Assembly (NCBI GenBank): GCA_032622095.1
Contig: CP136069.1
Location: 124,361,950-124,425,949, forward strand
Direction of reading: 5' to 3'
DNA from: Siphonodentalium dalli
Taxonomy: Eukaryota; Mollusca; Scaphopoda; Gadilida; Siphonodentaliidae
Length of the DNA: 64,000 nt
A model generated the notes under the pieces. It searched no databases. It was not told the DNA's origin and was given only the letters and a program-made list of their open reading frames with translations. Numbering within the stretch: position 1 is the first letter of the stretch; each line of letters opens with the position of its first letter. The position numbers were made by a program, and so were the translations under genes. This document shows positions 47,496 to 60,512 of the stretch, in pieces.

Positions 47496-49501
47496 AATAA
47501 ACTGAATGTTGAGCCTAACAAGTATTGCCGTCTAGACACCTTTGACATCACTGGATCCAAAATCAGTCAATATTTATTTCGGATAAAAGGTCTACAAATG
47601 ATTTTCAGTCGGTTCTGATATTATAGAACCGGGCTTGTGCCTTTCGAGTGGCTATCTGACTATGTAACTTTTCTCATTAAACGTACAACAACTGAGCTAT
47701 AGTAGCAAAGTTGCTAGACTGTGATTGGAAAAGCTCATTGATATGCATTTTTCCGATATATGATTATGACATGAATGTGTTTAGACGTCGCTCCACTCAA
47801 CCCAATGAAAGCCGATATATTGACAGTTCAATAGGTAATATAGCGGCCAATAAAAGCGGCGAAATTATTCTGAATGTTTGAGGGTCCTCATGCATAAGTA
47901 CTCGTAAACGCACGCGCTGACAAAACAACCAAGTGCACATTCTATATATTGTGAACACATAGACCTGCTTAGGAATTTGTTTGTGTATTTTATTTTATTG
48001 GTTTACCGTCGTTTCCGCCATTGGCATGTAGTATCGTGATGTTGTCGGTTTTGTAGATGGGGGAAAGACCACACAAGGACTTATTTTTCAAAAGGGAATA
48101 GCCCAACTGCACATAGAACACACCGACCATGCGGAAGATACACGAACCAGATTGCCTTCCCTTTGTGTGAATCACAAACCCGCCCTAAACGAGATTAGAA
48201 CCCACTCTGGCATCGCTGTACGGCTCTATTGGATTAATGCGCCCTCCTGCTTCGGATTATTGTGCATAAAATAACACACCATACATCTATGTAAATTAAG
48301 TTACATTTATAATGGATAGAATGTATATATACACTGTAAAATGGATCAACATTAAACCGGAAAAAGAACCATACACTTGATATTTAGTTAGTTTTAATTC
48401 TATGAACATATATGGTAATTACAAACTCAAAAAAAGATAGCTCAATCTTACTTCTATAGGATGGAACCCAAGCGCACACAAACTAACCACCCTCTTTAAT
48501 GCAAGTTCTCTAGTTCGACGATCATAAATAAACTGCAGCAGATTGATAATGGGTGTTTGATTCGCTCGCCAAGTTCGGAAAACCCTACAACCCACGATCG
48601 TTGACTCTGGGACGTATCCACAGCAACCAAATACCTTCAGGACGCTGGTTCGTGGTCACAGCAACAACATATCGCTACGCGCTGTGATTTGCAAACAGTA
48701 ATATCCTACGCAGTAGGACGGCGAACACATTTTTGATAATAGTCAACAACACGCATTTCTGCGGACACAAAAGTCGTCATATCAATCAGCGTATGTCACG
48801 GACGCTGTGAAATGACATCGCTTCATACCAGACCTATTTACAACAGACCAGAATGCGATATCCTTTGCAACAGATGTCCCAGTCGACCCGTTGTGAACCT
48901 ATTATTGAGCGACAAAACTCAATCACTCGCCTATTGATCAAATTACTAGCGGAAAATTGAGTAAGCAAATATTTGAATGATGTGACTACCTTTTACGCAG
49001 AACAGTTGTCCATTATGACTCCGTCTGGTCCGTGTGATATAGGAGGCTAACTATTTTATCTTAACTAACGGTCTTCTGTAAAGTGGCGCTCGTGTCATCA
49101 GATTTCCATCCTTGCCGAAATGTCAGTACCCCGCAGCTGGAAATCCGAAAGCGTAGATACATTGTGAACAAGAAATGTTTCTGAATAAGGGGAGACAATT
49201 CATAAGTCGAATTTATGTGTCATGCTTAAATACAAAACAATTACTAAAAGTTGCTAAATAAACCTTTGGCTAAATCCTTAAGAAACCAACTCACAGAATG
49301 CCAATTCACATGCGTTGCAATCATGCAATGTCAATGTATTTTTAAAGCTCATCTAGATTACCTTATATATATGAAAGAATTGTTTTCTTCTTAAAAAGTC
49401 AGCATTGCCTTTCCTTTGAAGATATTCGAATGCTCACATTGTTTCACCGTTGTAGCCAGGGACGTGACTAGAGGGTCTCCGTTCGAAGGTGTCCACCTTA
49501 G
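47496..49501. other. Non-coding sequence with a possible tRNA-like relic at 48175-48245 (minus)
   Basis: On the minus strand GTGGGTTCTAATCTC at about 48195-48210 resembles a B box and is preceded by GCGCATTAATCCAATAGAGC, but no full cloverleaf forms. TAGCCAGGGACGTGACTAGA at 49453 resembles motifs at 15715 and 42497, a weak dispersed repeat. No gene is seen. Confidence 0.3.
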
Positions 49502-50029
49502 TACAGTACCAGTCAGAAGAAGTGGTATATTGAGGCGCGCCTTAATTGCGATATTGAGCGCTTAATTTCGAAAAAAGGCGCGATTATAGCGCAATACCAA
49601 AATTTGTCGCGCTTATTATTGCGATATTGAGCGCAGAATTTTGCCATATTAAGCGCGCATTGTCGCAATATTGAGCGCTACAAAATTTCATACAGATCGG
49701 ATAGTGATATAGTTCTATTAGATAAACACTTTGCACATCATAGTGTACATATAGTGTACATATAGCATTTACAACTATAATTATATACAAATCTAAAACA
49801 TTGTCTCTATTGATGCCAACCGATATAGAAGAAGCAATAATTTGCTTTGAATGTCACAATTTTGATCACAAGATGTCGCAATATTAAGCACGCGATATCG
49901 CAATATTAAGGGCGAAATATTGCGATATTAAGCGCAAGCGGCGCGCTTATAAGCGTTTCCACTTGCAATATTATTGCGATATTGGACGCGAAAATAGCGC
50001 GTTTACCACTTCTTTTGACTGGTACTGTA
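49502..50029. mobile_element. Tc1/mariner-type MITE with a reiterated GCGATATTGAGCGC interior (528 bp)
   Basis: Ends TACAGTACCAGTCAGAAGAA at 49502 and, complemented, TACAGTACCAGTCAAAAGAA at 50029; pairing reaches about 24 bp. TA at both edges followed by CAGT is the signature of Tc1/mariner insertions. The interior carries at least eight same-direction variants of GCGATATTGAGCGC (about 49550, 49620, 49645, 49665, 49877, 49900, 49921, 49977). No transposase frame is present. Confidence 0.75.
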
Positions 50030-50340
50030 TTTCCAATACAAAAACATACGAATTACATGTATAATTCATCTTTTGTTTATTGGTTTAAATATATTCTAAT
50101 TATTTCAGCAATAAGTGTTATATGTGGGATTGAGGACACGTTGTCAACAACTTGTGTGTACATGGACATGTACCTGTGCTCCATTTACTAATACGATCAT
50201 GTGCTAGTAAACATATATATGTCAAGATTAATACAGCTAGGTACTGGTAATGGTATTGATATGGCAGTTTATTAATGTGACGGTAATAAGAGTGAATAAG
50301 AGATCTATTAAGTATAGGTTGAATGCATAACTATGGTGAC

Positions 50341-51145
50341 GGAAAATTCACGAAGGGAAAATCGTGAATTTTCATAAAATCTCAATTTCAAACAATCGTT
50401 ATAACATTATCCGTTATAACCAATGTATACTGTAGTATTATGACAGCACGTGTTTGCCACCACACTGTGAGAGATATGTTCGAATTATGTAAAAAAAGAA
50501 AGTGGTTTAAAAAAAAAAACGTTTTTTCATTTAGGTCGATAGACAGTTTGACAGGAAATATTAAAAAAACACACTGCATTAATTAGACTATGGATCAAAC
50601 TAGGATATGCACTCAGTCTACCATCTTAAATCATGACTATCTGCGTGAAAATAAATAAAACATTTCTCATTTCATATTTTAGATTAAATGGCAGCCATTT
50701 GCAGGACTATAGTTTTATCGGGTAACGGACCAAAACAACATAAATCAGCATAAATATATTTCAACCACGTTTTCACTAATCTGGCAGATATAAATACTCA
50801 ATACTGATTCATCTGGTCAGACGTTATATTTTTACGGTGATTTCCTAAAAAATAAAAGTTCTGCAAATGGCTGCTAAAAAAAAAACTAAAATATACAATG
50901 AGAAATGTTGGATTTATTTTCTCGCAGACAGTCATGATTTCAGGTGGTAGACTGAGCGCATACCATATATAGTTGGGTTCATAGTGTAGATAATGCAGTG
51001 TGGTTTTTTTAATATTTCCTGTCAAGCTCGCTATGGACCTACATACACGTGCTGTTATACTACTATAGCATACATTGGTTATAAAGGATAATGATTTTCC
51101 CTTCAAATTGATTGTTTGAAGTTGTTTTGAAAATTCACGAATGGG
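50341..51145. mobile_element. Very long foldback (~800 bp, arms ~350-380 bp)
   Basis: The left arm 50341-50730 and the complement of 50800-51145 share long stretches: AACCAATGTATACTGTAGTA / AACCAATGTATGCTATAGTA, GACAGGAAATATTAAAAAAA, CACACTGCATTA, GCTCAGTCTACCA-type text, AATCATGACT.TCTGCG, AAATAAA..AACATTTCTCAT and CAGCCATTTGCAG. The spacer is only about 70 bp. A transcript through it could fold into a long, imperfect double strand. Frames on both strands are by-products. Confidence 0.75.
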
Positions 51146-52478
51146 GCATACCTCTGGGCGATTTTAAATTCATTGGTTTGTATATGTCGCGACAGTGAGG
51201 GATGTAAGTGGACAATGTCAAAAAGTGCCTAGCTTACCCATTCCGTTGGCCCGATGCACATATCTGGTTGTCAAATATTATAATTCTGATATAATATGTT
51301 GCTTAGTTTTCCCTTTGAGTTCCATTTTAAATTATTCGTGGAAGCGGACCTAAATAAGGCATTTCTCAACAAATAGCGTATATCGGTCCGAACCGAGCTC
51401 GGACTGTGCATAACAGGTGGTTGGACGTCTCTCTTGGTATGGACGCAATCGAAAAGATTTAATAATAGCCCTCTCCAATTTCAGAATCCCCTTGTTGAGT
51501 TCCTCGATTGTGAATACTGACATCAAATTAGGAGGAGTCGATGGAAGGTAATTATTCGCCCAGACGATAGGTCCACTGGCTTGTGTTTGCCAAGGCGAAT
51601 CAAAACGTGCTATCTGGCGTTTGCGTACGATTACTGATGCTTCCGGTCAAGACCTAAGGGTCAAGGTCACATCGCGAGGAGAGGATCGATAGCCCTAAGT
51701 CGAACTGGTCGAGATCTTGTTACGATATACCAGCCAACCAGACATGTTCCAACATGCGCAAAACACCTTCTCTGGAATTCACTCTTGTGTACCGGAAACG
51801 AGATTTTTTTCGGCTAAATTGGTTTAAACGTATAGTTGTCTATGTTAGCACCGTTATTGCTAGTTGTTATCATAGTCAACTATATAAGTTTCATGACAAC
51901 TTTCCAGTTTCTTCTTGGCCATGAATGGACAAGAGGAGACTGGAAATTCGACATGAAACTAAAATTTTAAATTGCATTGCGACATCCAGCTCACAACAAT
52001 CGGTGCAGAACAGGTAAACTTCTTGTCATTAAATATGTATGTTCTTTGTACTGTCTCCCATCACTGAAATGAACATATTCTAAAAGCGAGGTAAAAAGCC
52101 TTTGTAACCAACCAACCTAACACCAAACTCATAAACCTATATGCATCTGTTTACGAAGTCACCGGTTACAATGTGTAACTCCCAGTGTCGTTTCCTTTCT
52201 GGCATAGAAAACAACTTGCTATTGTAGAAAATGTGAACAACTCGCAACAATTGAGGTAATGGACGGTTGCACATTTTGTATAGTGTCAGTTGGTCGGTAT
52301 TCTCGGAGTGAAACGGAGTGAGTTCACAGTACAATTAACCCTCATGATTGTTTTCCTCAGCAAAACTGACAAGGGAGTGTTAACGCATACATGCAGGCTC
52401 GGCTGACGATAAACCCAAACCATGTAACAACGGCCAACCGCGGATGAATGCACATTCATGTGTACGTGTCGAATCCTA
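51146..52478. other. Non-coding sequence, no gene seen
   Basis: A small inverted repeat TTTCCAGTTTCTTCTTGGCC…GGACAAGAGGAGACTGGAAA lies at 51900-51950. Nothing else stands out. Confidence 0.3.
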
Positions 52479-52869
52479 GTCGGGTGATGGCAGATTCCTA
52501 TATATCCCGTTGCGGCATCTGAATCGAGTTCGCGCTTGTGTGGGTTATGTTGTGACCCAGTACGGTAATGGTGACAGTTCGTTTCGTTTCATTGCGGAGT
52601 CCGGAGATTCGTTCAATTATGCAACAGTCAAGACGCCCAAGTATCGTATCTACAGTGGACAGATCCCGGGGAATGTTCCGTCCAAATAGATTTCATTTCC
52701 AATTAGGGAACGATCCCCACGTCTGGCTCGCTACCCTCACACTTGCCAAACGTACATTGGTTTCTATGGCAACAAGTGGCAGTGGTCGGAATTTACTGAT
52801 GACGGACCGCGGCATGTTGCTCATGATGCTTTTGTTATGTATATGTACAACGGTTGGTGTGTTGTAAAG
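52479..52869 (+). pseudogene. Candidate broken coding segment
   Basis: One plus frame is open on both sides of a single TAG near 52687. The first part reads RACVGYVVTQYGNGDSSFRF…KTPKYRIYSG; the second, after the stop, reads HTCQTYIGFYGNKWQWSEFT…HDAFVMYMYNGWCVVK, with many aromatic residues. AAG-GTACTT at 52868 would serve as a weak donor. Another frame on the same strand is open for 99 codons (52568-52867), so the reading is not unique. I recognise no family. It may be a decayed exon, an intact exon with a misjudged frame, or chance. Confidence 0.25.
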
Positions 52870-55381
52870 GTACTTTGTGGTTTACTGCTTAATTCAAATG
52901 ACACTTTATGCCCACATCTGTCAAATTACTCTGTGGATCCGGACAGCACTCAGCCTTGCAGTTTGCTACTAGATATGCACACCCCTGGTCACGTGGTCCT
53001 GCTAATGTGCTATGATGTTGATCGTACTGATGAATTGTTATGATGTTGTTAGGACAAACTGATGCTGTTAAGAAAAAGTACCGTTATTTTTTCTAACTTG
53101 TCAGTTTTACGGTGTTCGGATAATCTGAACATATCTAGGAAAAGCCATTATGTGTAGCAAACATACAACAACATACATGTATTATTGCGAAATATGTTAA
53201 TACTGGTTGCATTATTTATTGCAAATCGACTATAATCAAGATGGCAGCTAGTCAAACACCGGCGCAGCCATTATTGAGTTTTTCAAATATAAATATGTTT
53301 TGAATGTTTCATACAGAGAGTGTTTTTATTTTCTCAAACACCGCGAAAATGACAACTTTAGAAAAAATAAGGTCAGTTTTCGCAACGGCATCAATTTGCA
53401 CTACCAGCTTCATAGCAATTCAGCAGGACCGCCAACATCATACCAGACTAGCAGGGCCACTTACCATGTGGGCACAAGCGAATGTCCGTGATGCAAGGTT
53501 ATAATAAAAATATATCAATCGGAGCTATTGGTTCCGTGAGCTATCACTATATGTACTAGTTTAAGCAATATTTATTTCTTCCTAAAAACATATAATTATG
53601 AAACATGACATATGTATGTATAGAAGATTAGAAGGGAGGAAGAGGATTTGACAACAAGCACCATATGCTTATAAAGAGCCATCTCCTCAGAAAATAACAG
53701 TTTACATATAGTGGTCAGTGAGAAGTGGAAGACAAGATTAAGTAAGAGGAAGAGAAACAGAGCATGATGAGAAGATTAACGAACTGATGGATTACAGTTG
53801 GGCGAAACTATCAGTAGAGTGGAGTCACTATAGTCTGCCAGTACCTTTATATGACTTTTTGTGCAGTATCATGTTACTGAAATTGTTATACCACATTGTT
53901 AGCAATACCATTTTCGATTTATGTCTCAGCTACTTATTAATATCAGAAATAGAATTGGGGACTAACGAAATCGATTGCTAGTTAATATAAAGGTTTGAGC
54001 TGCATCAAATATAGCCTTGTTAAGTCTCTTGTACTCTTGTAGACTTGTACATAGCTATTGTTGTCTTGTTTGTTTTTGTTTTTGTTTTTGTTTTGACAAT
54101 GTGGAGTGGAGATTATTATAAGTGGCAGCACTTGTTATCCCACCCATGTTGCGTTGACACTGTGTTTTAAACTATGCTTTGGGCCAATACAATACGTTTA
54201 AACTACACAAGTCTATACATTTTGAAGGCTGATTGTCTTGAGACCTTTCTGTTTATTTGTCAATTTCAGTGTTTCTTGAACACTCATATGCTGTACACCA
54301 CATGTAGAAATTATGTGCATTCCAATAAAGTATGCAATACACGTAGATTAGTACTTGAGCTTTGTCAGAGTATGAAGAACAGTTGACTTGCGGAAATCTT
54401 GAAACGTGGAATATTGTCCATGACATTTGGACTTACTACATTACCCAATCAGAAGCGGTGCAATGTTACCAAGGGCATATTGTCCATGCGACATGATGTC
54501 CATCGACTGCGATCATAATTGTAATATATCAGTCGTGATGTAGATTCCATGGCCTATCAATATGTTCTCTTAACCTTAATAATGAACACGCGGATGAGGT
54601 TGGTAAAACATGGACTTACAGACGGCGTGCGTCTGATTAATGTACCAGTCGTCCACATAACATGGTTCATCCATTAAGTCTACTAGCTCTGTCGCGTAAG
54701 GACAGCGCAGACACGAATCCATATGTGACAGTATAACCGGCTCTATACCACCGGAACGTAGGCGTACATGTACTTACATGTATGTCGAAGGTTGGACAGA
54801 ATATACGAAGAATTCATTTCGCCAGCGGCCCGACTTATTTATTTATCAGTGGCTATAACAAAAGTCACAGCAAGTGTCACAGAATAGTGGGTTGCGTTGG
54901 ACTGCATCATGTCTTGATAATAACCACATTCAGTTTCAAAAATATGTTTATCTGCACAAGTTAAGACCAGCAAAACTCCAAACTGTTCACACTATATTAT
55001 AGTATTGCATAGCAACAGAAAACCGGTGTTGGCATCTCCCATCCCAAACCCCTTTATATATACACACACACTCCCTGTTAAGGTAAACATGTTTAACCTT
55101 ATGATATGATTTTGTTTTGATCTACGCCATTTTGTTAAAGTATTTATACAATTATTGTAAATCGGGAGAGGAGCTAAGTAAGTTGCTGTAACTTGTCTCC
55201 AATCCATTTTGTATCACACCCTGATAGACAAATAAGATATGTTTAAAGAAAAAAAAGAACACCATTACTAAACTGGCCTTCTTCCTGATACCCCCAAATA
55301 AGTGGGATAACATGAAATATGATTTTCGCATTTTCACAGACTGTATGTGTGATATTTGGTTCGCCGGTTGGTAAAAAAACT
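52870..55381. other. Non-coding sequence; 53035-53170 has a distant copy at 61285-61425
   Basis: GCTGTTAAGAAAAAGTA…TTTTCTAA.TTGTCA.TTT…GATAAT.. GAACA…GTGTAGCAAA recurs in both places. (TTTTTG)n lies at 54070-54095. Short frames at 53300-53504 have no motif. Confidence 0.35.
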
Positions 55382-55782
55382 TTAACCCTTTCATGACGGG
55401 AGCTGCGCTGCCGCAACATTAAAGACCCTGTGCCAATGCATTTTCTTATATATGCGAGTCGACCATATTTTTTCTTATACTCTTTAACTATTTTATCATT
55501 TTTATCAGTTTTCTTACTTTCTTTAACAATTTGATGGTTTTTTATCATTTTTTTTCCTAATATTCTTTATCATTTTTCTTACAATCTTTAACAATTTTTT
55601 ATATTTTTTTTCATTTTTTCTTACATTCTTTAACAATTATAAAAAATAATATAAAATTTGTTAGGCCAATGCATTTTCTTATATATAGCAGGCGACCTAT
55701 GGTCGACTCGCATATATAATAGAATGCATTGGCACAGGGTTTTCGCAAAAAATCAGGAAGCTCCCGTCATGAAGGGGTTGAA
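55382..55782. mobile_element. Family B MITE, copy B4, with a T-rich internal insertion
   Basis: Starts TTAACCCTTTCATGACGGGA and ends CTCCCGTCATGAAGGGGTTGAA. A block of about 170 bp of TTTTCTTA/ATTCTTTAACAATTTTT repeats (55466-55640) interrupts the element between the TATATGCGAGTCGACCATA part and GTTAGGCCAATGCATTTTCT. The outer parts agree well with B2. Confidence 0.7.
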
Positions 55783-57985
55783 TACTCTATATGGGCATTT
55801 AATTTATAGTGGCGTGCATTATGAACGTTCGCACAATTTTTTTTAGATTTTGTATCAGATCGTAAGATCATTTAAAAATATAATGGGATGAATGCGACAG
55901 CCCTGTATCACATACATTGAACATACATGTACCTGTGTTCTATAGTCCGCATCGATGTCCCAATGATCCAGTATGACCCATTATCCAGTATGTTACCAAC
56001 AAATGGGAGAGTTACTCGTGCTTGGCAGTACATCGCAGTAATGTTAGCTATAGCCATATTTCTACGTGTAATATTAATTTCAAAGTGGGTACCAAGCCAG
56101 TTGTTTTTGGACATTCCTTGGGTATCTGTGGTCAATCCTTAACAAGAATATAGCAAAACGATCCATTTATGCAATTCCCATTATTGAACTTCAGAATTAA
56201 ATGGAAATGTTTGCTTGAAGATCACTATATTGCTTTATGCACTTGAACTGAAGTTCAATCAGATAAATGAAAATTACATGTATGGTAGTATACCGTCTGT
56301 TCGGCAATTTGTGATTTACGTAGACCAAATCATCTCAAGTCCGAAGCTACTCAACATGGCTAATATGTAAATATAACAGAAAAAGTCCATGCATTCTTCG
56401 TCTGGATATATCAACATCTCCTCGTACAAGTAGGTTCATATCGGACCGAAATATTCACATAAGTTTATTTTGGACTTAAATAATTTGATTTCGAAATAAG
56501 TAATAGTGGACTTATACCAGTTATTCCATGTTAAGGCGCGGGTGGGATTGACAGCACATAGCGTAAATCTTGTAAGTGCATGGATTTAGTTTCATATAGA
56601 ACGTTCAAAATAATGCCGATATGGGCTTATTTGTGTTATCGAAATAAGTTCAATATGACCTTATATTCAGAAGAAGAGGCTGGGATATATATACAAAAAA
56701 CGTTCATCCAGGTATTGAGTGAAAGACATAATTGTATATAAGTTGTCTTATTTCGTTGCCGCTAAACTGTCTTTAAAAAAATTACACGCTTCAAAAAATA
56801 GGCGCCTTGTGTGTTTTATAGTCCCAGGTATGTTCAAAGAGCAACGCTGGGCATGTCTCTGAGATAAACATGTGTATTATTGATGTAGCTCAAAGTATTG
56901 GTAATATGGCCGGACGTGATCGTTCTATGACAACTTTGTGCCCTTCGATAAATGTTCGCACACCAATGGATATAATTCGACACTCTCAAATATCTCACAC
57001 AAAGGTAGCATTCATATAAACACGCGTCACGTCGGCTAAGTAGGTCACATAATCACGGTCGCTTTCTTTGAGTGAGTTCAAGACATTTGCCCCAATTTTA
57101 TTGCGGTCAAACTAATTTGTATTGGCTCGGAATGGCGACATCCGGTTTCGGTAATTCTCTGGCCACTATGTTCGCCAATAGCCCATACATCATGTGTCAG
57201 ATGGTATCTATACTGGCGGTGTACCATGGGGACTTGGGTCTATTGATCATCGTATATTCGACGGTCATTTGGTGTATGCGTTTAGTCAAACAAGCCGGCC
57301 CATAGATCGATAGCGATGTCTTGGATGACAAAAGACCGCAGCTGCCAGAGCGACGTGAGCAGCTAATGGCAAACACGACAACCTGGAATAATTCCAATTT
57401 CAGTTCTCGAACAGAACGAGATTCTTCGAGATTTGTTAGAAAGCTGTTGACGTAATTGCTCCCGCCAGCGTTTGCTTCATATATTTCACAGTACATATTC
57501 AATAAACCGAAAGTTCCTCCGTTTCTACTAACAATGTCAACAAGTGGCATTGGTCCGGATAGATGCTACGCTTTTGGCACAATTGCTCCAAATCAAATGC
57601 AACCAAATATGTTATTTTCTCACAAGACACATATGTGATATCAAAGGTCATTTAAGAAATGTATAATCATAGTATTTTGACCGTGAGTTCATGCTGAATT
57701 TACTGTATTTGTATAGCGTAGAATCCGCTGTGTATTACTTATATTTATTTATTACATGATCGTACCATTATTCCATTCAATATAAGCCCAGTCTATAAAT
57801 TCGAACGTTGCATAACAGGACATATTGCCAAGTGACCTTTGACTTCCGGTTGTCATCTGTTTACTCTCCGTACGCTACGTCTCAAACTACTATGGTTGCC
57901 AATGGTTGTCCAACAAACTATAATTAATGAAGAGTTTGAAAAATTATTTCATTAAATACTTCAAAGAGTCTATTTTTATCTGGGA
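55783..57985. other. Non-coding sequence, no convincing gene
   Basis: A 117-codon minus frame (57197-57550) overlaps 77- and 60-codon plus frames; none shows a domain. TTCGAAATAAGTAATAGTGGACTTATACC at 56492 resembles 17100-17145, a weak dispersed repeat. No receptor 5' exon was found. Confidence 0.3.
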
Positions 57986-57989
57986 CTAT

Positions 57990-59625
57990 ATATGAAAAGT
58001 ATACATGTAATTTATACTTTATTAGTATAGTTCGCTTTAAATTAACAACTAACGTCCTATCGACGACACTTATATATACCAATTGAATGCATGGTGTTTC
58101 CTGCCGACTTTCCATGCACTATTTATACCGACCCGATTTACGTAGCGTGTATATATTCGACATACATATTTTGAGCCCCTCTTTCCCGGTGTTTATTCTA
58201 TAAGCATAATGTTAGATGAAATTTATTCTTGAACAGTAAGTTCGCTTTAACAACTAACGTCCTATCGACGACTCTTATCTATATAATGATGTTTCATGCC
58301 AACTACCCACTATGTACCTACCCGATTACATAGCGTATATATCTTGAACATATATATATATTTGTTTTGGGTCACTCTTTCCCGGAGTGTATTATATATA
58401 CATAATTATTGATGAAATTTAAACTTCAACAGTATAGCTAGTTCGCTTTAAAATTACGTCCTGTCGACGACTATTATCTATATACCAACTGAATTATGTT
58501 TCATGACTGCCCACTAATTACTTTCCCGAATACATAGCGCGTATGTCTTCGACATTTATATTTTGGGCCCCTCTTTCCCGATGTGTGTTCTATATGCATA
58601 TATAATGCTAGATGTTATTTAGACTTGAACAGTATAGATCACTTTAACAAATATAGCGTCCTATCGACGACTCTTATCTATATACCAACTGAATGATGTT
58701 TCCTGCCGACTGCCCACTATGTACCTATACCCGAAATACATAGCGTGTTTTACATTCGACATAGAAAGTTTTGGGCTTCCCCGGGGTGTATTCTATATGG
58801 AAATTGATAGATGTAATTTAGACTTGAACAGTATAGCTCGCTTTAAAAATTAACGTACCAGACAGAAATAATGTTGTTAGAAAAATGTTGGTAAAGTTTA
58901 TTGATTAACTGCCTTGAGATGCAATCCAAGATCTGATATGCCATGCGAAATTAAAGACTCTTCTGGCTTTTATATAGGAATTCGACAGATCAATGACTTA
59001 TGTACCTCTATTCAAATTCACTTTTCACGAGGAAATGCGAACTGAATCTACGATATACCACTACGCATCAACGCCCAAGATACTTTTTAACAACTTGAGA
59101 TGATCAGCCACAGAAAATTCCAAGATTATTTGAACGAGTTATATTCTGGACAAACTCTCAAAAGAATCGATTTAGCACTGTAAAATGTTACGTTTAATGC
59201 ATCTATATGGTTCATATTGGTTAGTGTATCCAATGGACCATCACACCCCCAGGTAACCAAACCATGGCACTATATGTACCCTCAAAGAAATATCGTCCTA
59301 AATATATACCCATGATTAAATCTCCCGCCGACTGACAACTAATTACGACCTCGCGAATATATATTGACCCACCCAAATACATAGCGTGTTTATTTTCGAC
59401 ATATATACATGAATACTGAATGTTTTGGGGCCCCTCCTTCGCGTGGTGTCTTCTATATGCATACTGTTCATGTAATTTATACTTGAACAGTAGCGTTCGC
59501 TTTAATATATCAGACCAAATAATGTATAGCTAGAAAAATGATGGTAAAGTTTATTGATTAACTGCCTTGAGATGCAATCCAATGATCTGATATGCCGTGC
59601 GAAATTAAAGACTCTTCTGAGTTGT
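57990..59625. repeat. Satellite-like block of ~200-bp units with a secondary shared segment
   Basis: CCTATCGACGAC-type text recurs at 58056, 58261, 58460 and 58660 (spacings 205, 199, 200), each unit also holding TCGCTTTAA, CTGCCGACT, ATACATAGCGTG, TTCGACAT and GAACAGTATAG. Two further boundaries with TCGCTTTAA, at about 58828 and 59486, are each followed by the same 115-bp segment (AAAGTTTATTGATTAACTGC … GAAATTAAAGACTCTTCTG at 58858-58972 and 59508-59622). So the array has at least two levels of organisation. Confidence 0.75.
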
Positions 59626-60358
59626 TGGGGAATCCGACGGATAAATGACTTCTGGTTCAGAATGGCACGATAGTTCTCCGGGATAACACAAATACAAGTC
59701 ATATGTTATAGCGGCAGAACGAGCCGAATCGTTTCGTTTTCCGGAAATGCGACAACAAATCGGTTCCGCTTCCCGTTCCGTATACGATGTGACGTGAATT
59801 ATCGCTGCGCCCGGAAAGGCTTCTCGCTTCGACTGGCTTCGATATGCTTTGGTCTTCTCGGGATTACACTCTAAGCCTAATGGGTCAGGGAGCTAGTCGA
59901 TTACGTTCTGCCTTAACGTTATAATATTGTAAGAAATTGCGAGTCTGAAATGCGTTTCCTAAATGTCCCGATATTGGACGCTGGCTGCTTCGATCAATAA
60001 GCCATCTTAAAGAAGTGTGAGGTTGGGAGAGACTCGCTCATAAATGAATCTACGTATACATGTATGATAACACATCCCATAAGCTAGAGTTTGTTCCTCC
60101 ATATTAATGAAGATGATATTTATACATAACTAATTATATAATTATTTTAGCGGATACAAGCATATGATCAACTGACATCACACCACTATGTTACATGTAT
60201 TTATGTGATAGAGGACTGTCGTGTAGGATATGAAATGTTGCATTTCCGTTATGGACTAAGCAGAATGGGACACGAATGTCGAAAATTTTAATAGATGTAC
60301 GATAACCGCCAGGTGGCGCTACTCTCTTCCTACTACAAGAACACTTTTACTTTTATTT
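59626..60358. other. Non-coding sequence, no gene seen
   Basis: GC-richer stretch 59700-59900 with several TTCG/CGAA motifs; no frame or RNA gene recognised. Confidence 0.3.
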
Positions 60359-60468
60359 GTAACCCTTTCTACACTAAATGAATTATCTCATCAGTTAGAA
60401 AAGTATACACATGTATTGGAATTCTATATTCCACAGGTCCCTGGCACAATAGACCCCCGTCACCCAAA

Positions 60469-60512
<44 letters not shown>

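Noticed and set aside
48175..48245. tRNA gene on the minus strand
   Set aside because: Only a weak B-box-like stretch; no acceptor or anticodon stem.
57197..57550. 117-codon minus frame as a missing 5' exon of the receptor
   Set aside because: No match to the first lobe of an NMDA amino-terminal domain, no clear donor in the needed phase, and overlapping frames exist on the other strand.
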